A stretch of 29,095 nucleotides of DNA from Flavobacterium psychrophilum (GCA_945872245.1 CAMBZB010000028.1:1-29095), one strand, 5' to 3'. Counted from the first letter of the stretch, positions 1 through 9,257 are shown. Translations and numbers: made by a program. The notes: generated from the sequence alone by a model not told the origin.

Positions 1-918
1 GCCAGAGCCTTACCATCAACTCCTACTAAATTAGTATTAACTGATAATGCTATTTCTACTACTGTAGCAGTGACTAAAGTAGGGCCATATACAGCGAAAG
101 AAACACCATTGACATTGACGGCTACTCCGTTTACCACTCAAGGTGCTGAAGCAACTTCATTCAATTGGGTGCTTCCTGCCGGTGTAAATGTTACTGCTGG
201 ACATACTAATTTAACAACTCCTGAAACGGATGGTAATGGTAATAAAACTTGGACAAGTACAGGTGCCGTATTGACTATTAATTTAGCAGGTATTTCTGGC
301 ACTAGCCCGAGTATGACTTCAATTCCATTGAATGTTTATGCTGTGAATGGGGCTGGAACTTCAGCAACAGCTAGAACGTTAACTGTAACCGCTGTTGCGC
401 CAGCAACTCCTGCAATTACGGGTGCAACTACTTATAACAGTTGCAATAACGTGACCTATACCGCTACTTTAATTCAGGGAGCTACTTATAATTGGGTAGT
501 TCCTGCAGGTGCGACTTTTTCACAACCTACAGTTAATACAATTAGTGTTGATTATTCAACTGTGACTGTGATCGTTAATGCATCAGCAGCTGTAACTTGT
601 TCAGCAACAAACGGAACCGGTACAAGTACAATCAAATCACTTACGGTGAAAAGAGTGGTTTGTCCTGCCAAGTTGAGCAATCCATCAAACGAATTCAGCG
701 CGGTGGCGTATCCAAACCCATCTACAGAAGGTTTCAAAGTTAAATCTAGTAATGGAAAATCATTTGGAGTACAGGTGTATGACCTGTTGGGTCGTTCGAT
801 CGAAAAACGTCAGATGAACTCTGATGCTCAAATAGGGTCTAACTATGCTAAAGGAATTTACAATGTAATTGTAACCCAAGACGCAAACGTGAAAACACTA
901 CGAGTGATTAAACAATAA
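1..918 (+). CDS. C-terminal part of secreted Ig/PKD-like repeat protein with T9SS type A sorting domain (5' end outside window)
   Basis: The frame is open from base 1, so this is the last 305 residues of a larger protein. Two related beta-sandwich-like repeats are visible, each with a core like FNWVLPAG or YNWVVPAG, separated by Thr/Ala-rich linkers. The last ~75 residues form a classic T9SS type A C-terminal domain: a YPNPS motif, then VYDLLGRSI, then KGIYNVIV, ending KTLRVIKQ. In Bacteroidota such domains direct export through the outer membrane by the Por/Spr machinery and are then removed as the protein is attached to the cell surface or released. The passenger role cannot be judged because the N-terminus is missing; repeat proteins of this sort are often large adhesins or matrix proteins. 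A strong terminator follows directly, so the gene ends its transcription unit. Confidence 0.9.
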   Translation, partial: ARALPSTPTKLVLTDNAISTTVAVTKVGPYTAKETPLTLTATPFTTQGAEATSFNWVLPAGVNVTAGHTNLTTPETDGNGNKTWTSTGAVLTINLAGISGTSPSMTSIPLNVYAVNGAGTSATARTLTVTAVAPATPAITGATTYNSCNNVTYTATLIQGATYNWVVPAGATFSQPTVNTISVDYSTVTVIVNASAAVTCSATNGTGTSTIKSLTVKRVVCPAKLSNPSNEFSAVAYPNPSTEGFKVKSSNGKSFGVQVYDLLGRSIEKRQMNSDAQIGSNYAKGIYNVIVTQDANVKTLRVIKQ

Positions 919-950
919 AATTTTCATAATAATTATTTTTTTGTAAAAGA

Positions 951-978
951 GGCTGTCCGAAAGGGCAGCCTTTTTTTA
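951..978 (+). terminator. Rho-independent terminator after the T9SS cargo gene
   Basis: GGCTGTCC and GGGCAGCC form an 8-bp stem (one G-U pair) around a GAAA tetraloop, followed by a run of seven T. It lies 32 bases past the stop codon. Confidence 0.88.
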
Positions 979-1312
979 TTTTGCTTGCAACTCCTTCTAA
1001 AGGCGCAAATGGTATACCGTTAAAACATAAATGTAACCCTTATTGAAATATAAAATAATCTCATTATCAGTTTGGGCATATCATCTGGAGTGAAACCGAA
1101 AGGAGAGAACCAGTATTTCATCTCGACTTCATCCGGTCTTCAGCAAAGTCGGAAGGTTCGATCTGACAAAAAATAATTGGACGATACTGTTTTTCTAATT
1201 GATAGTAGTTGAATTGATGACAAAATGAAACAAAACTGCATAGTTAATGAAACATTATGAATAGGTAAATATTGAAAACACTGGTTATTTTTGAAAAAAA
1301 ATCACAGAAAGC
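979..1312. other. Intergenic region with one decayed dyad and no gene
   Basis: No ORF with coding character is seen here on either strand. A short inverted repeat, CGACTT at 1124-1129 and AAGTCG at 1146-1151, sits in a locally more GC-rich patch (about 1090-1165) that looks unlike its AT-rich surroundings and may be the remnant of a dispersed repeat. The 3' end of the region probably holds the promoter of the glycoside hydrolase gene. Confidence 0.6.
1286..1293 (+). promoter_or_regulatory. Possible -7 element for the glycoside hydrolase gene
   Basis: TATTTTTG fits the Bacteroidetes -7 consensus TAnnTTTG and lies 20 bases before the ATG at 1313, which predicts a very short leader. No TTG is found at the usual -33 spacing. 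This weakens the call and would fit a promoter that needs an activator, such as the regulator encoded next door. Confidence 0.33.
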
Positions 1313-3220
1313 ATGTTAGTTTTATTTAAAAACAAATTTTTTTTAATAAGTTGCCTAGTACTTCTTTATGGTTGTTCGAAGCCTGATGACAATCAAGTCA
1401 ATGTTACTTTATTTTCAACTAACAAAAGTATTGAATCTAAGGTTGATATTAGGAATGAATATACCGGGAAAAAGTATGTTCTTATATCACTAACCAATAA
1501 AGGAGGTAAAACGGATTATCTAGATTCCATTCATGTACTTATAAGCCCGCCAAAGAACGTTTCCAATAACACTAAAATAATGTATGGTGGAACATGTATG
1601 GGGCGTACACCAATTAGTCAATCTCTGGCAACAGGTGGTAAAGGCAAAAGTGATACCTTTCAAATGATGGCACTTGGTAAGAATAATTACTCACTTACCG
1701 GTGTACTCACCTGGAATACTTTTCTTCCTTATATACATTATGATTCCAAAAAAGGAATTGTAGTTACAGCAGATGGTGAAGGAAAACCAATAAAGCCAGG
1801 AGAAACTATTGAATTTGAAAAAATACTACTTGATGACAATGTTTCATGGCAAGACTTATTGCTTGACTATGGGAAAGAAATTGCAGTAGAACATGATATT
1901 AAACCCAAAGAACCATTAAAAATAAAAGGTTGGTCTACATGGGACTATTATGGCAGAGTATACAACACAAAAGATATTATAAAAAATATTGATGAGCTTT
2001 TTTTAACAGAAAAAAATGCCAATATCATTCAAATTGATGGCGGTTGGTGGACCGCTAGAGGGGATTATTTAAGTGTTCGTAAAGATTTACAAGGAGGCAT
2101 GAAAGCTATTGCGGAATATGCAAAATCCAAAGGATATAAAGCAGGAATTCATCTTGATGGATTTAGGGCGGATAAAAATTCAGAATTATATCGAAACCAT
2201 CCAGATTGGTTTTTGAAAGACCAAGATGGAGAAACCATCTGTCAATCGATAGATAAAGGAGACACCTTTATGCAATATATCTATTTTGATTATTCAAATC
2301 CTGCCGTTTGTGAGTATATGAAAAAGGTTTTACATACCATTCGAAAAGATTGGGGATTTAGCTATTTTAAAATTGATTTTATGCGTTATGGACTTTTACA
2401 GAGCATCATGGAAGAGCATGGGGGGCAGGCTGCTAATTGCACAAATCCAGTAACAAAAGTGATTGCGTTCAACAATAACATGACGAGTATTGAAAGAACG
2501 AGAGCCGCTTTAAAAGCGATGCGAGAAGGTATTGACGACGGTTTCTTTTTAGCATGTTCCTCTATTTTTGGGCCAACGCTTGGAATCGTTGACGGTTTAA
2601 GAACTGGCCAGGACATCAATCCTACGTACGACTTTTACAGGAGTAGTGTTATGCAAAATGCAGGAAATTTTTATTTAAATAGTGTCGTTGCGCAAAATGA
2701 TGCCGATTATTTAGTAGTTAGAAATAAAGAAGATGAAGAACCGGAACGTGCTTGGGGCGAACATAAATTTGGGGGAAACACAACATTCAATGAAGCCAAA
2801 ATGTGGAGCGACTATATCGCACTGTATGGTGGGATGAAAATAAACAGTGACAACCTTCTCACTTTAAGAAAAGAGCGCAAGACATTAATTCAGAATTCTT
2901 TTAATTACAATACGGCTAAACGATTTATCCCCATAGATTTATGGGATCATGCTAAAGACAAAGCGGATGCTTTTAATATTATGCTAGCAGAAAATGAAGA
3001 CGGTGTTTTTCTTTCCCTTTTCAATTGGGAAGAAACAGACAAACAATTTAATCTTGGTGGAATCGAAAAATCTGTAGTTACTATTGAAAATACCCAAAGA
3101 AAAATTGCACTTGTAGATGGAAAATTAAAAATCAATTTAAAACAACACAGTTCACTAATACTAAAATTGAAAGGACGTACTTTTGATTCACTAAGGAAAA
3201 GTCTCTCAGAAGTTTACTGA
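1313..3220 (+). CDS. Lipoprotein glycoside hydrolase, GH36/alpha-galactosidase-like (clan GH-D)
   Basis: A hydrophobic leader ends in the lipobox LLYGC with Cys21 as the lipidated residue. It is followed by SKPDDN, whose acidic pair suits surface display in Bacteroidota (inference). Residues ~25-195 look like an N-terminal beta-sandwich. The TIM barrel begins near GWSTWDYYG and continues with IIQIDGGWW. YFKIDF carries the likely nucleophile Asp355 (clan-D KxDF type), and GLRTGQDI carries the likely acid/base Asp434. A C-terminal beta domain ends the protein. Clan GH-D enzymes are retaining hydrolases that release alpha-linked sugars, usually galactose. Family membership is well supported by motif order, but the exact substrate cannot be read from sequence. 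The hybrid sensor/regulator gene downstream on the same strand is its probable regulator. No SusC/SusD transporter genes are seen, so this is not a complete polysaccharide utilization locus within the window. Confidence 0.78.
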   Translation: MLVLFKNKFFLISCLVLLYGCSKPDDNQVNVTLFSTNKSIESKVDIRNEYTGKKYVLISLTNKGGKTDYLDSIHVLISPPKNVSNNTKIMYGGTCMGRTPISQSLATGGKGKSDTFQMMALGKNNYSLTGVLTWNTFLPYIHYDSKKGIVVTADGEGKPIKPGETIEFEKILLDDNVSWQDLLLDYGKEIAVEHDIKPKEPLKIKGWSTWDYYGRVYNTKDIIKNIDELFLTEKNANIIQIDGGWWTARGDYLSVRKDLQGGMKAIAEYAKSKGYKAGIHLDGFRADKNSELYRNHPDWFLKDQDGETICQSIDKGDTFMQYIYFDYSNPAVCEYMKKVLHTIRKDWGFSYFKIDFMRYGLLQSIMEEHGGQAANCTNPVTKVIAFNNNMTSIERTRAALKAMREGIDDGFFLACSSIFGPTLGIVDGLRTGQDINPTYDFYRSSVMQNAGNFYLNSVVAQNDADYLVVRNKEDEEPERAWGEHKFGGNTTFNEAKMWSDYIALYGGMKINSDNLLTLRKERKTLIQNSFNYNTAKRFIPIDLWDHAKDKADAFNIMLAENEDGVFLSLFNWEETDKQFNLGGIEKSVVTIENTQRKIALVDGKLKINLKQHSSLILKLKGRTFDSLRKSLSEVY

Positions 3221-3560
3221 TTTAATGTTTGAATACAATTAAATGCAGTAGTAATCCTGAAAGGGTCCTTCTTACATCCATAGGAAAGTAACAAATAGGA
3301 ACGGAATCGATCAAAACCAAATTTATTAAACGATTTGATTTTAGCGAATGAAACTTTTAAAAGTCAAATAGTAGTCTTTTAACTCTTGTTTGTAATTGTT
3401 TTATCAATATTTACATTAGTTTTACAACCATAATCAAAATAACTTGGGAATTAAAATCGAATAAAAAATACTGATTATGAAACTATTAATCTAAAATATA
3501 TTTTTTGCTATCCTTTTCCATTTTTTTTGATTTTCATTAGTATAAAATTACACACCCTAA
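3221..3560. other. Intergenic region before the hybrid regulator, with two spaced palindromes
   Basis: No gene is visible in these 340 bases. A perfect 12-bp palindrome, ACTTTTAAAAGT, occupies 3353-3364. A second, imperfect one, AGTCTTTTAACT, occupies 3373-3384; the two start exactly 20 bases apart. No terminator follows the hydrolase gene, so read-through into the regulator gene is possible. No clear TAnnTTTG element lies just before the ATG at 3561. Confidence 0.5.
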
Positions 3561-6500
3561 ATGCTTAGAATTTTTACACTACTATTTTCATTGTTTTATT
3601 ATATTCATAGTTTTGGTATTCAAGGATATAATATCAATTTTAAAAATATTGATAACAGACAAGGTTTATCTCAAAACGGAATTACATCAATATTTCAAGA
3701 TAGAGATGGATATATTTGGTTTGGTACTCACTACGGACTAAATCGCTATGATGGTTTAAATATTAAATCCTATTATGCAGGAAATTCACCCAACCAACTT
3801 TCGGATAACATCATAAGTTCAATTGTACAAGATCTTGCAGGTAATATTTGGATAGCAACGGAACAAGGCCTTACAGTTTTTAACCCCATAACTCAAAAAT
3901 TTTATAACCTAAAAAAATACAACTCAAAAAACAGCCTCTTTAGTCAAAATATACAATCCATTAAACTTATTGATGGTAAAATTATGATTACTAGCCCAAA
4001 GGGGCTTTGGAGTATAAATCCTGGAAGAATACTTTTTACGGATAAAAACACGAAATCAATTTGTAAAAATACGATTCACTATAAAATTAATTTTGGTATA
4101 ACCTCTGAATTCTTAAGAATTTATAAAAAAGATCAAAATGACAGCTATTGGTTTACTACAAAAAACGAAGTTATTTTAGGTAAAATTATTCGGAATCAAT
4201 TAGTGGTAATAGATAAAATTCGTATTGAGCCCCAAGCGGATGTTAAAATTTCTACTTTTTTCCAAGATAATTTTTCAAATGTATGGATAGGTACCGAAAA
4301 TAATGGGTTATTTCATTTAAAAGAAATTAAAGGAAACTATTTAGTGACTAAAATTTACCCTAAAAATAGTAGTTCAGTAAATTTTTCTAGAATAGCTGAC
4401 ATCGTACAAGATCATCAAAATAATCTGATAGTGACATCTCGAAGCGATGGAGCTATTCTAATACCTAAGGAGGTACTTAAAAATAATAGTTTTGCCACAA
4501 CAGCAATCAATTTCATTGATTTGCAAACTAAAAAAATTAAAAGCATTTACCAATCTCGGGATAAAACACTATGGATTGGATCTTTAGGAAATGGTGTTTT
4601 TTTTCAAAATAATTCGGGTTTAAAATTTAAAAACTATCAGATTATTGATAAAAAAAACAATTCAATTGTCAATAATACCAGATCAATCCTTAAAGACGCC
4701 TATGGTAAATTATGGATGGGTACATTGTTTGAAGGAATTTTTATTTATGACATTACTAATCAAAATTCACATACAATTCTTAGTGGAAAATCTGTTTTTG
4801 CATTATCTAAGATCGACAACAACCATACGCTAGTGGGTAGCTCCGACGGATTATACCTGGTTACTTTTGATAATAGCAATTTTAGCGCTAAAAAACTAAA
4901 CACCAACCTTCAGTTTAATAATATTATTTTTTCAATTACACATGTCAAGAATCAGTATTGGCTTGGAACCGACAATAATCTTATAAGTTTTACATTAACC
5001 AAAGATTTTGAAATATCGAATAGTATCCGGTATAATAATGTGATTCCATCATCCCTAAATTCTATAAATTTCATCCGTATTGTCAAATATGACCCTAAGC
5101 ACAACTTTTTATGGATTGGAACCCAAGCAAAAGGTCTTATCAAAGCTGAATTAAATAATGATTTTACCATTAAAGGTTTTTATCAATTCAATCAAAATTC
5201 AAATGCGATAGCAAATAATGAATACATATGTGACATTTTTCTTGACCGAAAAGACATTTGTTGGATAGCAACAAGAAAGGGGCTAATACAAATTAAATTA
5301 GCTGAAAATGGAGGAGTTTTAGGAACAAAAAAATTGACAACTAGTGATGGACTTCCTAGTAATTTAATTCAATCATTAGAAAATGACAACCTGGGAAATT
5401 TATGGGCAGGAACAAATAGAGGCTTAGCAAAATTCAATCAAGATTATAAAGCAACAAATTATGACATAAACGATGGTATTCAAGATTATGAATTTTCAGA
5501 ACATGCTTCCTATTCCGATCCCAATGGATTGCTTTATTTTGGGGGTATTAAAGGGATTTCTGAATTTGACCCCAATAAAATCAATAATACAAATTATACC
5601 GAACCGGTAAATATTAGAGACATTATTGTTAATGGAATAAATTCAAATGATAGAATACAAAGTAACGACCCTAAAAACATTACGCTCCATCATTTTGAAA
5701 ATAATTTGAAGATCGACTTTCTATCGCCCAATTATACCAATCCTAAAAATTGTAAATACACCTTTATTCTGGAAGGATTTGATAAAAAATGGAAGCTAAC
5801 GGCTGCCAATGTTTATCTTGCAGAATATAAAAATTTACCAGCAGGGAATTATATTTTTAAAATAAAAACATCCAATGAAGATGGAAATTGGAATTCAGAC
5901 TATACCTCATTAAACATTGAAATTCAACCTTCATTTTGGATTACATTTCCAGCCCTCCTTTTATATATAATTATACTTTTTTTTATAATACTTTTAGTTT
6001 CAACTATTACCAAAAAACGTATTGAGAAAAAAAACAAGGTGCAATTTGAAAAAAAATATCATGAACAAATGGAGAAAATCAATGCATCCAAATTGGAATT
6101 CTTTATAAACATTTCACATGAAATCCGCACTCCACTAACCCTTATTTTGTGTTCTATCGAAAAACTAATTTCCAATTTTAAACTGAATCCGAAACTACAA
6201 AAAGAAGCAGTAACAATTGATAAAAATGTAAATACCCTTTTGGAATTGACAAACGAATTATTAGCTATTCATAAAATGGAATCGGGTAATTACCAATTAA
6301 AAGTTCAGAAAAGTGACCTGATTTCGTTTTTAAAAAATATTAGAATTGCCTTTAATGGATTAGCAAAATCGAAAAAAATTAAAATTTCAATAGACGCCTA
6401 TCAACCTGAAGCATTGATTTGGTTCGATAAAAATGCCCTTTCGAAAATTATTTATAATTTAGTTTCCAACGCAATTAAACACACCAATAAAAGCGGTAAA

Positions 6501-7673
6501 ATTGTAATTAAAATTAGCCCTTCTACAAACAAACAATTTTTAGCAATAGATGTTATTGATAATGGCGCAGGAATAGATGCCAATTTTTTGTCTAAAATTT
6601 TCAATAGATTTTACCATCATGGGGGCAATATGGACCGCTATGTAAGTGGATTTGGAATAGGGTTGTCACTGACTAAATCTTTGATTGAATTGCATAAAGG
6701 AAGTATTTCGGTAAGTAGTGAATTGCATAAAGGCTCTATTTTTACTTTGAATTTACCATTGGATGAAAACGTTTATTCTGAGGAAGAAAAAGTAGATAAA
6801 ATCGTATTGGACAGAACCTTGCCTCGAGCACTTAGCGCTGCTAATATTGAGGAAAGCAATAAAGAGATTGGTACTAATAAAACAGATGATGAAAATGTTG
6901 AATTTGATGTTAATAAATCAACTATTTTGTATGTGGATGATAATACAGAATTACGGGAAAACATAGCGGATTATTTTTCAGGTGCTTATAATATTTATAC
7001 AGCAGAAAATGGTAAAATTGGAGTTGAAATGGCACATAAATTACAACCCGATGTAATTATCAGTGACGTTGTAATGCCCGTAATGAATGGTCTTGAATTA
7101 TGTATTACGCTTAAAAATGATATAAATACTTCACATATCCCTATAATTTTATTAACGGCTCAAGGCGATATGGACAGCCAATTTCAAGGAGTGCAATCTG
7201 GTGCAGATTACTATGTTTCTAAACCTTTTAATATTAAACTTTTAAATTTAACTATTAAAAACCTAATAGAGTCCAGAAACAAATTTAAAAATCTATTTCT
7301 AACTAATAAATATGAGGATGCTGCGGACATTACCACAAACAATAAAGACAAAGAATTTATTGATAAACTACTAAAATATGTTAACGATCATATAGAAGAA
7401 GATAATTTGAATATTATAAATATCGCGGATGAATTTGCAATGAGTCGTTCTACATTTTTTAGAAAAGTTAAGGTAATAACTGGGACAACTGGTAAAGAGT
7501 TTATAGATTCAGTGCGTTTGAAAAAAGCAAAAGCCCTATTAACAGAAACTGATCTAAATATTTCCGAGATTGCCTATGCTGTAGGTCATTCTAATCCACA
7601 GTATTTTTCAAAGTGGTTCAAATCCCATTGCAAAATATCGCCTTCAGAATATATTTTAAAATACAAAGTATAA
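3561..7673 (+). CDS. Hybrid two-component system sensor kinase/response regulator with AraC-type DNA-binding domain (HTCS)
   Basis: This single-chain one-protein two-component system has 1370 residues, the usual size for HTCS proteins. A signal peptide (1-~20) leads into two lobes of Reg_prop propeller repeats (~25-700), with recurring patterns such as DGYIWFGTHYGLNRYDG and GNIWIATEQG. A Y_Y_Y domain follows (~705-785), then a transmembrane helix (~793-815). The HisKA motif ISHEIRTP has phospho-acceptor His853. The HATPase shows the N-box Asn970, DNGAGID at Asp1000, and GFGIGLSL. The receiver has IISDVVMP with phospho-acceptor Asp1169, and an AraC-type HTH fills ~1265-1370. The periplasmic propeller is expected to bind an oligosaccharide, and the cytoplasmic output to activate sugar-use genes. 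The obvious local target is the GH36-like gene upstream. All key catalytic residues are present, so it should be functional. Confidence 0.95.
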   Translation: MLRIFTLLFSLFYYIHSFGIQGYNINFKNIDNRQGLSQNGITSIFQDRDGYIWFGTHYGLNRYDGLNIKSYYAGNSPNQLSDNIISSIVQDLAGNIWIATEQGLTVFNPITQKFYNLKKYNSKNSLFSQNIQSIKLIDGKIMITSPKGLWSINPGRILFTDKNTKSICKNTIHYKINFGITSEFLRIYKKDQNDSYWFTTKNEVILGKIIRNQLVVIDKIRIEPQADVKISTFFQDNFSNVWIGTENNGLFHLKEIKGNYLVTKIYPKNSSSVNFSRIADIVQDHQNNLIVTSRSDGAILIPKEVLKNNSFATTAINFIDLQTKKIKSIYQSRDKTLWIGSLGNGVFFQNNSGLKFKNYQIIDKKNNSIVNNTRSILKDAYGKLWMGTLFEGIFIYDITNQNSHTILSGKSVFALSKIDNNHTLVGSSDGLYLVTFDNSNFSAKKLNTNLQFNNIIFSITHVKNQYWLGTDNNLISFTLTKDFEISNSIRYNNVIPSSLNSINFIRIVKYDPKHNFLWIGTQAKGLIKAELNNDFTIKGFYQFNQNSNAIANNEYICDIFLDRKDICWIATRKGLIQIKLAENGGVLGTKKLTTSDGLPSNLIQSLENDNLGNLWAGTNRGLAKFNQDYKATNYDINDGIQDYEFSEHASYSDPNGLLYFGGIKGISEFDPNKINNTNYTEPVNIRDIIVNGINSNDRIQSNDPKNITLHHFENNLKIDFLSPNYTNPKNCKYTFILEGFDKKWKLTAANVYLAEYKNLPAGNYIFKIKTSNEDGNWNSDYTSLNIEIQPSFWITFPALLLYIIILFFIILLVSTITKKRIEKKNKVQFEKKYHEQMEKINASKLEFFINISHEIRTPLTLILCSIEKLISNFKLNPKLQKEAVTIDKNVNTLLELTNELLAIHKMESGNYQLKVQKSDLISFLKNIRIAFNGLAKSKKIKISIDAYQPEALIWFDKNALSKIIYNLVSNAIKHTNKSGKIVIKISPSTNKQFLAIDVIDNGAGIDANFLSKIFNRFYHHGGNMDRYVSGFGIGLSLTKSLIELHKGSISVSSELHKGSIFTLNLPLDENVYSEEEKVDKIVLDRTLPRALSAANIEESNKEIGTNKTDDENVEFDVNKSTILYVDDNTELRENIADYFSGAYNIYTAENGKIGVEMAHKLQPDVIISDVVMPVMNGLELCITLKNDINTSHIPIILLTAQGDMDSQFQGVQSGADYYVSKPFNIKLLNLTIKNLIESRNKFKNLFLTNKYEDAADITTNNKDKEFIDKLLKYVNDHIEEDNLNIINIADEFAMSRSTFFRKVKVITGTTGKEFIDSVRLKKAKALLTETDLNISEIAYAVGHSNPQYFSKWFKSHCKISPSEYILKYKV

Positions 7674-7871
7674 TACTAAAGTCATTTCAATTGAATCATA
7701 TTTCTCGAAATACAGTATCGTGAATTTAAGTATTTTGGTTGCAAAATCATTTTTAAATAAAGCTGAAATTTTTTATAAAGAATTCATTTACTAAAATGCA
7801 AACCCAACCTATTGTAATTAAATAAGTTTACGATTCCCAAAAATTTTAGGATAAATTATCATAAACTAATT

Positions 7872-7898
7872 AAAGGCAACCTTGATGTTGCCTTTTTT
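7872..7898 (+). terminator. Rho-independent terminator between the regulator and the beta-barrel gene
   Basis: AAAGGCAAC and GTTGCCTTT pair around a 6-base loop and run into a T tract. It lies ~200 bases after the regulator stop and just before the next gene, whose promoter must therefore lie in or immediately after the hairpin. Confidence 0.75.
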
Positions 7899-7925
7899 TG
7901 TAATTTTAGCACACAAAAATCAAAT

Positions 7926-8621
7926 ATGCGATTGTTTCTTAAAATAGTTATTTTGTTCACTGTGGGCCACGTTTTTTCACAAAACACTACTTCCGAACCC
8001 TTGCCTTCAGCGAAAATAGACTCGCTTTACAGAGAAGATCAATTCTATTTTGGGTTTACTTTTAATTCCTTGCAAAAAAAACCCGCAGGCTTAATTCAAG
8101 ATAAATTTTCATTTGGATTTGCTGCAGGATTTCTTCGAGACATGCCTTTTAATAAAAAGCGATCCCTTGCAATCGCTTCTGGAATGGGTTTTTCCTTTAA
8201 CACCTTCAATCAGAATCTTAAAATCTCAAACTCCAGTCCAAAAAACAGTTACGAAATTATTGATGTTGGTAGCTATAGTAAAAATAAATTCACACATTTT
8301 TTGATCGAAGTGCCCATCGAGTTCAGGTGGAGAACCTCAACTTTTGAAAGCCACAAATTTTGGAGAATTTACGGTGGATTTAAAATGGGGTATTTGATTT
8401 ATGACAAATCAGTTTATGATGACAGCCAAGACAAAATAGTGATCACAAACAATAAAGATTTCAATAATTTTCAATATGGAGTTTATCTTTCATCGGGTTA
8501 TAATTCGATAAATGTATATGCCTATTACGGTTTGAATTCCTTGTTTCAATCGGCAAAAACTAACACTGAATCCGTTGAAATGAATTCGTTGAATGTTGGG
8601 ATTGTTTTTTATATTCTATAG
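7926..8621 (+). CDS. Outer-membrane beta-barrel protein (PorT/OMP_b-brl-like family)
   Basis: The protein has 231 residues. A hydrophobic signal peptide (1-~18, ending HVFSQ) is followed by alternating amphipathic beta-strands rich in aromatic residues, such as FYFGFTF, FSFGFAAGF and FWRIYGGFKMGYLIY. The last residue is preceded by an aromatic-rich strand (NVGIVFYIL), as expected for an outer-membrane barrel. It resembles small barrels annotated as PorT-family or porin-family proteins in flavobacteria. It does not obviously match the T9SS component PorT/SprT itself, so I give no symbol. Its stop codon overlaps the stop of the convergent membrane protein gene by 6 bases. Specific function is unknown. 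Confidence 0.72.
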   Translation: MRLFLKIVILFTVGHVFSQNTTSEPLPSAKIDSLYREDQFYFGFTFNSLQKKPAGLIQDKFSFGFAAGFLRDMPFNKKRSLAIASGMGFSFNTFNQNLKISNSSPKNSYEIIDVGSYSKNKFTHFLIEVPIEFRWRTSTFESHKFWRIYGGFKMGYLIYDKSVYDDSQDKIVITNNKDFNNFQYGVYLSSGYNSINVYAYYGLNSLFQSAKTNTESVEMNSLNVGIVFYIL

Positions 8622-9227
8622 CCAAAAATAAAAGAAAAGCAGCTGTGGAATACTTCCCAGTAGAAAACCAACAACCAATTCTTTAGTAGTATGTGCTTGC
8701 ATTTCCAGTCGGGAAGAAGCCACAATTCCATTCATAAGCACTAGAAATGCAATCAATTTTGTATTTTGTGTTTGATTGTGAATGCTTAATCCGATAACAA
8801 ATAGTGTCAAAGCACTTACGGCTAGCAAGTGAAGACTGGCTTTTGTCCTAAAAAACAACAAGACCAATGCCAATACTGTACTTAACAATCCCCCCAAAAA
8901 GAAGAAATGGAGTTCTGGAAAACGGTCCAATGTGATGCTTTTTCGTACCAATAAAATAGTCAAAAAGCATAGTATAACCAATGGAATTTTGCGTTGCGAA
9001 ATCTCTGAAATCATTATGGAATCAAGTTGACCTACTGATCGCAACACGAAAAAAAAGAGAATGGGAAGCAGTATGGTGATAATTACAATTTGAAAAACAG
9101 CGATGTATTTTTCTGGAGTTGAATAATAGGAATCACTCCAAAAAAAGTAATACAAGGCGGCGTATACCGGAATAAATATCGGGTGAAATACATAGGAAAA
9201 AAAGGGAAGTATTTTTTTAAAACTCAT
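8616..9227 (-). CDS. Divergent PAP2-like integral membrane protein
   Basis: A 203-residue polytopic membrane protein with about six hydrophobic segments. Remnants of the PAP2 phosphatase signature occur in the right order: Arg79 in QRKIP (motif 1 normally ends RP), Ser131-Leu-His133 (motif 2, normally PSGH), and Ser172-Arg173 with His179 and Glu183 (motif 3, SRxxxxxHxxxD, with Asp replaced by Glu). PAP2 enzymes hydrolyse phosphate monoesters of lipids such as undecaprenyl pyrophosphate or phosphatidate. Here the family fits but several positions are degenerate, so activity is uncertain. It follows rpoN by 30 bases on the same strand and may be co-transcribed with it. Confidence 0.62.
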   Translation of the reverse strand: MSFKKILPFFSYVFHPIFIPVYAALYYFFWSDSYYSTPEKYIAVFQIVIITILLPILFFFVLRSVGQLDSIMISEISQRKIPLVILCFLTILLVRKSITLDRFPELHFFFLGGLLSTVLALVLLFFRTKASLHLLAVSALTLFVIGLSIHNQTQNTKLIAFLVLMNGIVASSRLEMQAHTTKELVVGFLLGSIPQLLFFYFWL

Positions 9228-9257
9228 AACAAATTCCCCTTTTGGGGTTAGGGGGCT

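Noticed and set aside
1..918. Treating the first gene as complete from the ATG at base 70
   Set aside because: The frame is open to base 1 and continues the same repeat composition, so the ATG at 70 is an internal codon of a truncated-by-window gene.
9236..9247. CCCC-TTTT-GGGG hairpin in the rpoN/PAP2-like gap
   Set aside because: Only a 4-bp stem with no T tract on the minus strand; too weak to call a terminator.
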